Origin: Corynebacterium urealyticum DSM 7109 | GTDB lineage: Bacteria; Actinomycetota; Actinomycetes; Mycobacteriales; Mycobacteriaceae | DNA length: 64,000 nucleotides | Assembly: GCF_000069945.1 (NCBI RefSeq) | Contig: NC_010545.1 | Span: 806,001 to 870,000 of the forward strand | Reading direction: 5' to 3' | Shown: positions 29,227-36,754 of the stretch, piece after piece | Layout: every line of letters starts with the position of its first letter | Position numbering within the stretch: position 1 is the stretch's first letter | Notes under the pieces: model-generated | What the model was told of the DNA's origin: nothing | The model's input: the letters and a program-made list of their open reading frames with translations, nothing else | Database searches by the model: none | Made by a program: the position numbers and the translations under genes

Positions 29227-30279
29227 CTAGCGGAAGCGGGCGAGGCCGCCGCGCAGGCTGGCCAGCCCCGTGATGCCGCGTCGCTCCAGCGCATCCACCG
29301 CGTGGGCGGAACGAGCCCCGCGCGCGCAGACCACGACCGCCCCGTTTTCCACCTCCGGCGGGGTGTAGCCGCCCAAGATCTCGGCCAGCGGTACATTGAT
29401 CGCCCCGGGCAGGTGGAATTCCGCGAACTCTTTGGGCTCTCGCACGTCGATGATCGTGCTCCCCGGGGGAACCTCGGTGACCTCCACCGGACCATGCGGG
29501 GGCGTGCCCGTGCGCACCTGCTCGGTCACCGCCGGGTTGGCTGCCACCGGGATCTCCTCCCAGCTCGCGGTCAGGCTGTCGTAATAAGCGAGCCGGCCGA
29601 GCAGTGGGCGGCCCACACCTGTGATGAGCTTGATGGCCTCCAGGGCCATCGCTGAACCCACGATGCCCACCAGCGGGCCCAGGACACCCGCCTGCGAGCA
29701 GGAGGGCACTGCACCCGGCGCGGGCGGGGTGGGGAAGAGGTCCTCGTAGATCGGCCCATGACCAGCCCAGAACACCGATAGCTGCGCTTGATAGCCCAGG
29801 ATCGAGGCCCAGACGTGCGGGATGCCCAGCCGGGCAGCCGCGTGACTGGCGACGTGCCGGGTGTCGAAGTTATCGGTGCCGTCGAGGACGAGGTCCGCGC
29901 CCTCCAGGAATGTCAGCGCGTTCTCCCAGGTCAGTCGCTCGACGACCGGATCGATGTGGACATCGGGGTTGAGCTCCGTCATCCGCGCGCGGGCGGAATG
30001 AGCCTTCGACTCACCCGTCGCGGCGGCGGTGGAGCTATGGATCACCTGGCGGTGCAGGTTGGTGAGCTCCACGGTGTCGTCGTCGATGAGGGTGATCCGA
30101 CCAACACCCGCTGCCGCGAGGTACAGCAGCGCGGGGGAACCCAGCCCACCGGCTCCGATCACTGCGACCCGCGAGGCAGCCAGCTTCTCCTGGGCCTGTG
30201 GGCCCATGAGGGTGACCTGGCGGCTATAGCGCTTGCTGGCGCTTGCTGAGCCTGCAGCGTCGACGGGGTGCGAGGACAA
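29227..30279 (-). CDS. moeB: MoeB-like adenylyltransferase with C-terminal rhodanese domain
   Basis: A 350-residue protein. The ThiF/E1-like domain has the ATP motif VIGAGGLGSPALLYLAAAGVG split over residues 39-59, LTNLHRQVI and DGTDNFDTRH, and an active Cys in PSCSQAGVLGP. The C-terminal rhodanese domain carries IDVREPKEFAEFHLPGAI and the persulfide Cys in VVVCARGARSAHAV. It adenylates and then sulfurates the C-terminal Gly of MoaD-type carriers for molybdopterin synthesis (family knowledge). The zinc CxxC pairs of E. coli MoeB are absent, as in other actinobacterial fused forms. The start is a TTG at 30279, decided by AAGGAG 8 bases upstream; a nearby ATG (30286) is out of frame. Partner carrier moaD lies at 31053. 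Confidence 0.88.
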   Translation of the reverse strand: MSSHPVDAAGSASASKRYSRQVTLMGPQAQEKLAASRVAVIGAGGLGSPALLYLAAAGVGRITLIDDDTVELTNLHRQVIHSSTAAATGESKAHSARARMTELNPDVHIDPVVERLTWENALTFLEGADLVLDGTDNFDTRHVASHAAARLGIPHVWASILGYQAQLSVFWAGHGPIYEDLFPTPPAPGAVPSCSQAGVLGPLVGIVGSAMALEAIKLITGVGRPLLGRLAYYDSLTASWEEIPVAANPAVTEQVRTGTPPHGPVEVTEVPPGSTIIDVREPKEFAEFHLPGAINVPLAEILGGYTPPEVENGAVVVCARGARSAHAVDALERRGITGLASLRGGLARFR

Positions 30280-30287
30280 TCTTCATG

Positions 30288-30293
30288 CTCCTT
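30288..30293 (-). promoter_or_regulatory. Ribosome binding site AAGGAG of moeB
   Basis: On the minus strand AAGGAG lies 8 bases before TTG 30279. It decides this start over the out-of-frame ATG at 30286. Confidence 0.75.
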
Positions 30294-30454
30294 GGGGGAT
30301 AATGTGCGGGCTTGTGCTCGCGAGGATTTATACCCCGCAGGCGACCTTCCACTGTAGCCCTAAAATGGGACCCGGTAGCCCGTCGCGACACCGCAGAAAG
30401 CATTGGTTCTTGCGGCTCGTGCAGGCGGCGTCGAGAAGAACTTGAGGAGCGCAG

Positions 30455-31024
30455 ATGAGCGGCACAGACCAACACAACAACGCAGCACAGCGCAAGAGCG
30501 CTGATACGACCCAGCGCAAGATCGCCGACTCGCGCGATGATACGGCCCACCGCAAGAGCGCGAAGATCGTCGTCGTCTCCGACCGCATCGCCGGCGGGGA
30601 GCGGGAGAACACAATCGGGCAGGACGCAGCGGCGATTCTGCAGGAGGCCGGGTTCAGCGTCACCGACCTGCTCGTCGTGCCCGAGGGCGCCGAGCCCATC
30701 CGGAAAGAGCTCGAACGAGGCATCGCTGATGGGGTGACATTGCTGCTGACCTGCGGTGGAACGGGGCTGGGGCCGCGGAACCTCACCCCGGAAGAAACAC
30801 TCAAGGTCATCTCCACCCGGCTGGAGACCGTGGAAACCCAGGTACTCGTGGAGGGGCTGAAGAATACGCCCAAGGCCTCGATGTCGCGCGGCGTGATCGG
30901 GCTGACCTCCCGGGAGCCGGGCGGCACATTGGTGGTCAACGCCTCCTCGTCCTCGGGCGGAATGCGGGACTGTCTGAAGGTCATCCTGGCGGTCTGGCCC
31001 AGCATTTCGGGCTGGATCCGATAG
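30455..31024 (+). CDS. mog: Molybdenum cofactor protein Mog/MoaB
   Basis: A 189-residue protein of the MoaB/Mog family, which adenylates molybdopterin before molybdenum insertion by MoeA. The molybdopterin-binding motif LLTCGGTGLGPRNLTPEE is clear, and VNASSSSGGMRDCL matches the family end. The first 36 residues are an unusual hydrophilic extension with three related units, AQRKSAD, TQRKIAD and AHRKSAK, absent from typical family members; the domain itself begins at KIVVVSDR. GAGGAG precedes the ATG. It is divergent from moeB; the 175 bases between hold both promoters. moaD follows 28 bases downstream. Confidence 0.9.
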   Translation: MSGTDQHNNAAQRKSADTTQRKIADSRDDTAHRKSAKIVVVSDRIAGGERENTIGQDAAAILQEAGFSVTDLLVVPEGAEPIRKELERGIADGVTLLLTCGGTGLGPRNLTPEETLKVISTRLETVETQVLVEGLKNTPKASMSRGVIGLTSREPGGTLVVNASSSSGGMRDCLKVILAVWPSISGWIR

Positions 31025-31039
31025 CGCCTAAGAACGGGC

Positions 31040-31045
31040 TAGCAT
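31040..31045 (+). promoter_or_regulatory. -10 box TAGCAT before moaD
   Basis: TAGCAT is followed by exactly 7 bases and ATG 31053, predicting a leaderless moaD mRNA. Confidence 0.5.
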
Positions 31046-31052
31046 GGTGCAC

Positions 31053-31307
31053 ATGCGTATCCACTACTTTGCCGCCGCCCGCGCCGCCACTGGGGTCAGC
31101 GAGGAAACCAGTGAGGGCTTCGACACCCTCGGCGAGCTGCTCGACGATGCGGCAGCGCGGCATACCGGTCGCACGGACTCTGGGTTGAGCCTTGCCGACA
31201 TCCTGGAACGCTGCACCTTCCTCGTCGATGGCCAGCGGGCCGAGCGCGCATTCGTGCTTGATGGCGCTCAGCGCGTGGACGTCTTGCCACCCTTCGCCGG
31301 GGGATAG
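31053..31307 (+). CDS. moaD: MoaD/ThiS-family sulfur carrier
   Basis: An 84-residue ubiquitin-like protein ending VLPPFAGG. The C-terminal Gly-Gly is where MoeB adenylates and a thiocarboxylate forms, giving sulfur for molybdopterin. MRIHYFAAARAATG at the start is typical of MoaD. An ATG three codons earlier (31044) is possible, but the -10 geometry favours 31053. A ThiS role is less likely given the molybdenum neighbours. moaE, the large subunit of molybdopterin synthase, is not in the window. Confidence 0.85.
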   Translation: MRIHYFAAARAATGVSEETSEGFDTLGELLDDAAARHTGRTDSGLSLADILERCTFLVDGQRAERAFVLDGAQRVDVLPPFAGG

Positions 31308-31382
31308 GGGCTTATTCGGCGCTCGGTGTCGGCCGCGCCCGGCTGCGCGGATGAGCCCACCCCAGCCTGACTCAGTCCGACG

Positions 31383-32054
31383 TCATTCACGTCCGACGTC
31401 GCCGAACCCGGCTTGATCACCCAGCCCAGTCCCACCCAGTTCGACGTCACCCAGCTCCGCGAGTTGCGCCGGGGTGTCGAAGTCTCGCTCCGCGCCTGTT
31501 CCCGGCACCCGCACAACCCGCCCAGTGGCCCGCAGCAGCGAGCCAGCAGGCACCTCCCGAGCTCCGGTCTCCGCTATTGCCGCGATGAGACTGGCCCGGC
31601 GCCAGAGAGCGCACAGCGGCTCGTTGAAACCCTCGGCGTTGACCACCACCGCGCAGTCCGCCGCGCCAATGGCCTCGGCGAGCTGGGGCAGGAGCGCGGC
31701 AGAGCCAGGGGCGTCGACGGCCAATACCGCCACCCATTCGGTATCCAGCTCTTTTAGCCCCGCGGCAATGCCCGCCACTGGCCCACCGAAGGGAGGGGTT
31801 TCGCTGACCGTCGGCACCCCCAGATTCTTTGGGGCCACGGCCACCCGCGGGCAGTGGGAGGGGAGGGACTCCCACAGCCGGTCGATGAGCCTGCGCCCAT
31901 CCACTGTGACCTGGGCCTTATCAGCCCCCATGCGGGTTGATCTTCCGCCCGCCAACACCACGATGCCAAGGTTGGCAAGCACGTCATCCGGCAAGGTGGA
32001 GCGCGCGCCGGGGCGCACGCTGGTGGGCTCGCTGGCGTCGTGAGGGGCCGACAT
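31383..32054 (-). CDS. mobA: MobA-like nucleotidyltransferase
   Basis: A 223-residue protein with the nucleotide-binding motif VLAGGRSTRMGADKA (about residues 32-47), VDAPG in place of the usual DxP metal motif, and FNEPLCALW. MobA attaches GMP to the molybdenum cofactor to form the guanine dinucleotide form (family knowledge). Residues after about 195 are Gly/Asp/Glu-rich and not conserved. It lies 12 bases after moeA on the same strand and is probably co-transcribed. A CTP-using MocA homologue is possible, but the context favours MobA. Confidence 0.82.
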   Translation of the reverse strand: MSAPHDASEPTSVRPGARSTLPDDVLANLGIVVLAGGRSTRMGADKAQVTVDGRRLIDRLWESLPSHCPRVAVAPKNLGVPTVSETPPFGGPVAGIAAGLKELDTEWVAVLAVDAPGSAALLPQLAEAIGAADCAVVVNAEGFNEPLCALWRRASLIAAIAETGAREVPAGSLLRATGRVVRVPGTGAERDFDTPAQLAELGDVELGGTGLGDQAGFGDVGRE

Positions 32055-32066
32055 TCTCGACCATGC

Positions 32067-33356
32067 CTAGAGCCACTGCCCGGCGTTGCAGCGGCCGAGC
32101 AGATAGACGAGCAACGGTTCCCCTTCGCCTGGGGCTGCGACCCCCGCCGTGCCGTCTGCAGCAGCATCGACAACGGGCTCGATGACCGTGAAGCCATCGA
32201 TGCCGGTCAGCGCGGTGACGTCGCTGGAATTATGAGCGCCAGTGGAAAACGGTACTGCGACCGGGGCACCGTCCCCCTCGGTTAGGCGGACGGGAACGAC
32301 CAGTGAGCGGCCCTTTCGCGGGGCAGCGAATCCAGGTCCGGCGACCGCCCGGATTGGCCGAAACGCCTGGGCCGCCCGGTTACCCGTGCCCAGCACCGCG
32401 AGCAGCGGGGCCACGTAAAGCAGGAAAGACACATAAGCCGCCACGGGGTTCCCCGGCAGGCAGACCAGCGTGGCTTCACCCCAGGAGGCCACCCCCTGTG
32501 GGGTGCCGGGGCGCTGCGCGACCGGGCCGAACCACGACCCTTCGCGAGGGGCCACCACCTCCCGCACCACGTCGAAGGCCCCTGCGCTGATCCCGCCGGT
32601 GGTCACGATCACGTCGCACGCACTCGCCTCGTCCAGCAGCTCCGCCAAACCCCTGCCGCGATCCCCACTGTGGAACCTTCGCACCTCAGCTGCCCCATGC
32701 TCCGCGGCCAGCGCGGCGATCATCGGCAGGTTGGAATCCGGCAGCTGGGAGGCACCCGGTAGATCCGGCCAGGGCACCAGCTCGTCCCCGGTGGAGATCA
32801 CCGCCACCGTGGGCCGGGCATATACATCCACGGCCTGAACCCCCGCCGAGGTCAGCGCGGCGAGCGTGCCCGCATCCACCCGCATGCCCGCTGCTGCCAC
32901 AACCACCCCGGCGGCGTGCTTGCCCCCGGCAAGGCGGATGTGGCTGCGGTTTACATCCACCGTGCGCACCGTGATTTGCTCGGGCAGGGTCTGCGGCCCG
33001 GCGGGGACGGAAGTCTGTTCCACAGGAACGACGAGGATGTCCTCTCCCGGTGGCACCGGGGCACCCGTCATAACCCGGACCGCGTGGCCGGGAGGGCACG
33101 TGATGCGCGGGGCGCCGGCGGGGATATCACCGGCCACCGGCAGCACCCAGGGGCCGGGATCGGTGACATCCGCCGCGTGCAGCGCGAAGCCATCCATCGC
33201 GGAGTTATCGAAGATTGGATTCGCCAGTATGGCGCGGGCATCGCCCGCCAGCACGTGGCCATAAGCCCGGTCGAGCGGTACACTCTGGCAGACTTTCGGC
33301 CGGGCCAGTGCGAGCACTCGAGCGCGGTGCTGGGCGATGGAAGTTAGATCTGCCAC
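32067..33356 (-). CDS. moeA: Molybdopterin molybdenumtransferase MoeA
   Basis: A 429-residue MoeA. Domain landmarks in order: FDNSAMDGFALHAADV, the domain-2 segment with PAGAPRI, the MogA-like fold with VISTGDELVPW, IVTTGGISAGAFDVV and LPGNPVAAYVSFLL, then the C-terminal beta-barrel. It inserts molybdate into adenylated molybdopterin made by Mog. The GTG start at 33356 is one base after the moaA stop (TAA), with GGCGG upstream, so translation is coupled to moaA. mobA follows. Confidence 0.92.
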   Translation of the reverse strand: MADLTSIAQHRARVLALARPKVCQSVPLDRAYGHVLAGDARAILANPIFDNSAMDGFALHAADVTDPGPWVLPVAGDIPAGAPRITCPPGHAVRVMTGAPVPPGEDILVVPVEQTSVPAGPQTLPEQITVRTVDVNRSHIRLAGGKHAAGVVVAAAGMRVDAGTLAALTSAGVQAVDVYARPTVAVISTGDELVPWPDLPGASQLPDSNLPMIAALAAEHGAAEVRRFHSGDRGRGLAELLDEASACDVIVTTGGISAGAFDVVREVVAPREGSWFGPVAQRPGTPQGVASWGEATLVCLPGNPVAAYVSFLLYVAPLLAVLGTGNRAAQAFRPIRAVAGPGFAAPRKGRSLVVPVRLTEGDGAPVAVPFSTGAHNSSDVTALTGIDGFTVIEPVVDAAADGTAGVAAPGEGEPLLVYLLGRCNAGQWL

Positions 33357-33357
33357 G

Positions 33358-34401
33358 TTAGCCGCCGATCTTGCTCATGGTGCGCTCCGGTTGGAGGAAG
33401 CCGGGATCATCGATGCCGTGTCCCGGCTTCTTGCGCGCCATCGCACCGGCCCACGCATCCGCGAGCTCCTCGTCGCTTGCGCCCTGCCGCATCATGTCCC
33501 GTAGGGAGACCTCGTCGGCGGCCTTGGAGAATAGGCAGGAGCGGATCGCCCCGTCGGTGGTCAGTCGGGTGCGGTCGCACGCCCCGCAGAAGGGGTGGGT
33601 GACGCTCGCGATGATGCCCACCTGCCCGGAGTACTCCCCGTCGGTGATATCCCATAGTGCAGCGGGCGCGGAGCCGCGAGGCTCTTCTGCAGGAGTGAGG
33701 GTGAACTCGGTCGCCAACCGCTCCAGGAGAGCAGCGGCCGTCACCATGCCCTCCCGGGTCCACTGGCCGCGCGGTCCCAACGGCATCTGCTCGATGAAAC
33801 GTAGCTGCAGACCCTTTCTCAGGCAGAAGCGCACCAAATCCGCGGCCGAGTCCTCGTTTTCGCCGGGGAGGACGACCGAGTTGATTTTCACAGGGTTCAA
33901 ACCGGTCGCCAGCGCGGCGTCGATGCCGCGGAGGACATCCTCGTGCCGATCCCGCCGGCTGAGCGCCGCGAAGGTCTGCGGATCCGTGGTGTCGAGCGAG
34001 ATATTGATGCGGCTCAAGCCAGCTGCCTTAAGCCCGGCTGCCCGCTTGTCCAGACCGAGCGCATTCGTCGTGATGGCGATGCCCGGCGCCTCACCCTCAT
34101 CTGTGCGCAGCTCGGCGGTGGCCGCCACCAGCCCCTCCAGGGACTTGCGCAGAAGCGGCTCGCCACCGGTGAAACGAACCGCCCGGATGCCCAGCGTCTC
34201 CACGCCGATGCGCACCAGGCGAATGACCTCCGCATCGCTCAACGAGTGCTCCGTGGGCAGCCATTCCAGGCCATCAGCCGGCATGCAATACGTGCAGCGC
34301 AGGTTGCAGCGATCAGTGAGGCTGACCCGCAGATCCCGAGCCACCCGGCCGAAGGAATCGACCAGCTGGCGGGGGCGGGGAGCAGAGGAATTGTGAGTCA
34401 T
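33358..34401 (-). CDS. moaA: GTP 3',8-cyclase MoaA (radical SAM)
   Basis: A 347-residue radical SAM enzyme that converts GTP in the first step of molybdenum cofactor synthesis. The SAM cluster cysteines are Cys32, Cys36 and Cys39 in RCNLRCTYC; the second cluster is CGACDRTRL plus a later Cys in IRSCLF; the protein ends SKIGG, the Gly-Gly tail needed for activity. I chose the ATG at 34401; an ATG four codons upstream (34413) is also possible, and TAGAAT overlaps it as a -10 box. The longer frame upstream runs into the acyl-CoA ligase and is not coding. moaC, the partner for the next step, is not in the window. Confidence 0.92.
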   Translation of the reverse strand: MTHNSSAPRPRQLVDSFGRVARDLRVSLTDRCNLRCTYCMPADGLEWLPTEHSLSDAEVIRLVRIGVETLGIRAVRFTGGEPLLRKSLEGLVAATAELRTDEGEAPGIAITTNALGLDKRAAGLKAAGLSRINISLDTTDPQTFAALSRRDRHEDVLRGIDAALATGLNPVKINSVVLPGENEDSAADLVRFCLRKGLQLRFIEQMPLGPRGQWTREGMVTAAALLERLATEFTLTPAEEPRGSAPAALWDITDGEYSGQVGIIASVTHPFCGACDRTRLTTDGAIRSCLFSKAADEVSLRDMMRQGASDEELADAWAGAMARKKPGHGIDDPGFLQPERTMSKIGG

Positions 34402-34445
34402 CGTGGGGCTCATTCTAGTGGGACTGTCAACGCCCGTAGCAGCCA

Positions 34446-36215
34446 CTAGTCCTCGCCGAACTCGGCTTCTTCGTCGGGGTCCGGCAGGGTCATGATCTCC
34501 AACTCGCCACGGCGCATCAGCCGGCGCAGCTCCTTCTTGTCGAACTTCTCCACGCTCGTGCGCTCGATGTTCTCCACGAAACAGAAGTTCTCCGGGGCCA
34601 TCCACGCGGGAACCTGCGGCAGCAGGGAGTTGCGGATATCCGTCGCGGTCTCCTCCGTTGGTTCGTAGCCCGCGGCCAGGACGACGACGGCCAGGGGTCG
34701 CTGGCCCCATTTATCGTCCGGGATGCCGATGACCGCCGCCTCGTTCACCCCGGGATAGGCCAGCAGGTAATTCTCCAGGGAGGCGGAGTAGATCCACTCG
34801 CCACCCGAGCGGATCACGTCGTTCTTCCGGTCGTGGATGACGAGGAAACCGTCCTGGGTCACGGTGGCGATATCACCCGTGCGCAGCCAGCCGTCGACAG
34901 TGAAGCGGCTGGAGCCATCGTCCACCGCCTCGCCCCGGAAGACGCTGGCGGCGCCGTCGCCCGTCTGGCTGGGGGACTCGTAGTAGCTGGCGGCCACGGT
35001 ATTCCCGCGAACCTGCAGCTCGCCGGCGTTGCGGTCGTGGGACTCTAGGGCGCGGCCGGCGTCGTTGACGATGCGGTATTCCAGCCCCACGGGGAAGCGA
35101 CCCTGGGAGTAGCGGTAGGCGGCGCGTGCTTGGCCGGCAACACCGGCGGGCGGGTGCGCGACCGTGCCGATCGGCGAGGTTTCCGTCATTCCCCAGCAGT
35201 GGATCATGTCCACGCCGTAGCGGGCCTCCCAGGCATCGATGAGCGCCGGGGGAACCTGCGAGCCGCCGGAGTAGATCGTCTGCAGGCTCATGCGCCGCGG
35301 CGGGGTCTTCTCGTAGTGGACGATCAGGCTCATCCACACCGCCGAGGCTCCGTGCGCCTGGCGGGGCATGGCGTCCTCGATGACGTGGGCGAGGTGCTCG
35401 GGGTCCGTGGTGTGCCCGGTCATCACCATCGGTGCGCCGGACATGAACGCGGCCAGCGGAACGCCCCAGCTCAAGACGTGATAGATCGGCACTCCCAGGA
35501 GGAATGGGGTGTCGTTCTGGATGCCGAAGCTATCGGCCGTGCGCAGCCCCAAGGAGTGCAGCCACAGGGAGCGATGCGAGTACACCACGCCCTTCGGCGC
35601 CCCGGCCGTGCCGGTGGAGTAGCACAGTGCTGCCGGTGCGGTTTCCGGCAGATCCGGCCAGTCGTAGATCGCGGGCCGTTCATCGAGCAGCGACTCGTAG
35701 TCGGCCACGTGGACCTGGCGATCGGGGTCAGCCTCGGCGAAGGTGAGGGTGATCCGGTCCTGGATTCGGGTGATATCCGCGGGGCTGGCCCCGACGAGGA
35801 CCACCCCCTCCACGGTGGGGCAGTGCGGGAGCATTTCGACCAGGCGGTCGGCGTCCACCGCGTCGCACACGATGACGCGGTCCTCGGCGTGGTTGATGGC
35901 GTGGATGACCTGGTCGTCGGCGAGCTGCCGGTTCAGAGGCTGGAAGACCGCGCCCATCGACGGGGCAGCCAGCAGCACTTCGAGGTGCTCGGTGCGGTTG
36001 ACCATCAGGGTTGCCACCCGGTCGCCGATGCGGATACCGAAATCCTCGGCCAGCGCGTGGGCGAGCGCGGCCACACGCGCCCCGATTTCCTTGAACGTCG
36101 CGACCTCAGGCTCGATTCCCAGGTAAGTGGTCACCGTGCTGTTGCGGTGCGCATTGGCGCCGTAGGTCAAGATTTGCGATACGGAAAAGGGGCGTTCCTG
36201 CATCGTAGATTCCAT
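34446..36215 (-). CDS. Acyl-CoA ligase (fatty-acid--CoA synthetase, AlkK/FadD type)
   Basis: A 589-residue ANL-superfamily enzyme that activates a carboxylic acid with ATP to acyl-AMP and then acyl-CoA. The P-loop is YSTGTAGAPKGVVYSHRSL; the adenylate motif is WGMTETSPIGT; the hinge is GWLRTGDIATVTQDG then DRKNDVIRSGGEWIYS; the catalytic Lys is in SVEKFDKKELRR. The sequence pattern suits medium- or long-chain fatty acids. I chose ATG 36215, since TAAGGT lies exactly 7 bases upstream, predicting a leaderless mRNA. The last 20 residues are acidic. It ends 44 bases before moaA on the same strand, but its role is unrelated to molybdenum cofactor. Confidence 0.9.
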   Translation of the reverse strand: MESTMQERPFSVSQILTYGANAHRNSTVTTYLGIEPEVATFKEIGARVAALAHALAEDFGIRIGDRVATLMVNRTEHLEVLLAAPSMGAVFQPLNRQLADDQVIHAINHAEDRVIVCDAVDADRLVEMLPHCPTVEGVVLVGASPADITRIQDRITLTFAEADPDRQVHVADYESLLDERPAIYDWPDLPETAPAALCYSTGTAGAPKGVVYSHRSLWLHSLGLRTADSFGIQNDTPFLLGVPIYHVLSWGVPLAAFMSGAPMVMTGHTTDPEHLAHVIEDAMPRQAHGASAVWMSLIVHYEKTPPRRMSLQTIYSGGSQVPPALIDAWEARYGVDMIHCWGMTETSPIGTVAHPPAGVAGQARAAYRYSQGRFPVGLEYRIVNDAGRALESHDRNAGELQVRGNTVAASYYESPSQTGDGAASVFRGEAVDDGSSRFTVDGWLRTGDIATVTQDGFLVIHDRKNDVIRSGGEWIYSASLENYLLAYPGVNEAAVIGIPDDKWGQRPLAVVVLAAGYEPTEETATDIRNSLLPQVPAWMAPENFCFVENIERTSVEKFDKKELRRLMRRGELEIMTLPDPDEEAEFGED

Positions 36216-36222
36216 GCTGTCC

Positions 36223-36228
36223 ACCTTA
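36223..36228 (-). promoter_or_regulatory. -10 box TAAGGT of the acyl-CoA ligase gene
   Basis: On the minus strand TAAGGT is followed by 7 bases and ATG 36215: leaderless geometry. Confidence 0.55.
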
Positions 36229-36367
36229 GCCCGCGGTTGGGTGTTCCTTTTCTTTATGACGCCACCAGCTCACCAACCCGGCGACTCGGCCGATATTGAT
36301 GCGCCCCGGCCAAAAGGACCCGTGACTCAAGCCGGGGTTTAAAAGTGTGTGAGCTATCGCCGGGTGT

Positions 36368-36373
36368 TACACT
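36368..36373 (+). promoter_or_regulatory. Candidate -10 box TACACT of the rho leader transcript
   Basis: TACACT fits TANNNT and lies 40 bases before a perfect ribosome binding site. If used, the rho mRNA would have a leader of about 375 bases. No strong -35 is seen. Confidence 0.4.
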
Positions 36374-36412
36374 TGCAGCTGCTTCGAGGGCACCGTGCGA
36401 ACAGCCGGGGCC

Positions 36413-36420
36413 AAAGGAGG
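36413..36420 (+). promoter_or_regulatory. Ideal ribosome binding site in the rho leader
   Basis: AAAGGAGG, the full complement of the 16S rRNA tail, lies 5 bases before ATG 36426. It is one of the strongest such sites in the window and has no long gene after it. Confidence 0.75.
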
Positions 36421-36425
36421 ATTCC

Positions 36426-36476
36426 ATGGTGTGGGGCGTTCAATCGCCAGCGCCGCTTCGTGGGCCGGGTTGTTAG
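36426..36476 (+). CDS. Candidate rho leader peptide (16 residues)
   Basis: ATG GTG TGG GGC starts 5 bases after AAAGGAGG and the frame stops at TAG 36474-36476. The peptide reads MVWGVQSPAPLRGPGC, rich in Pro and Gly, which can slow ribosomes. It lies about 280 bases before rho in the same direction. E. coli rho also has a leader peptide (rhoL) and autoregulates by Rho-dependent termination (established for E. coli). A role in rho control here is inference; the peptide sequence is not one I know. Confidence 0.5.
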   Translation: MVWGVQSPAPLRGPGC

Positions 36477-36754
36477 TGGCCCCGTGGCAGCCGCACCGCC
36501 ACCGCGATTCCCGGTCGGCCCCAGATAGTGGGCGTCCGCCAGACGTGCGGGATCGTGTGAGGGCAATTTCTTTAATACTCAAGAATAATTCCGGGTTGTT
36601 GCCTGCTTGGCGCATCTGTTGAGTGGCTGCCACCTGGGCCGGCGTGTGTCGTCGGCCAAGAAATCAATGCAAATTCTGCGCAGCGCGTGAGATGCACTGG
36701 TCAATAGTCCTGGCCGGTGTCGACCAAGGGTGCTGTGCGACGGAAAGGACTTTC
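36477..36754 (+). promoter_or_regulatory. Rest of the rho leader, with a C-rich stretch
   Basis: These 278 bases carry no convincing gene. The stretch 36480-36524 has more C than G (23 C and 13 G by my count), which resembles a Rho-loading (rut) site. An AT-rich patch with TTTAATACTCAAGAATAATT follows at about 36570 and could be a second promoter. A frame open from 36623 into rho lacks a ribosome binding site and looks non-coding. Confidence 0.4.

Noticed and set aside
36623..36754. N-terminal extension of Rho from 36623
   Set aside because: The added 44 residues are Cys- and Trp-rich and unlike any Rho; GTG 36755 has a good ribosome binding site and gives the normal N terminus.
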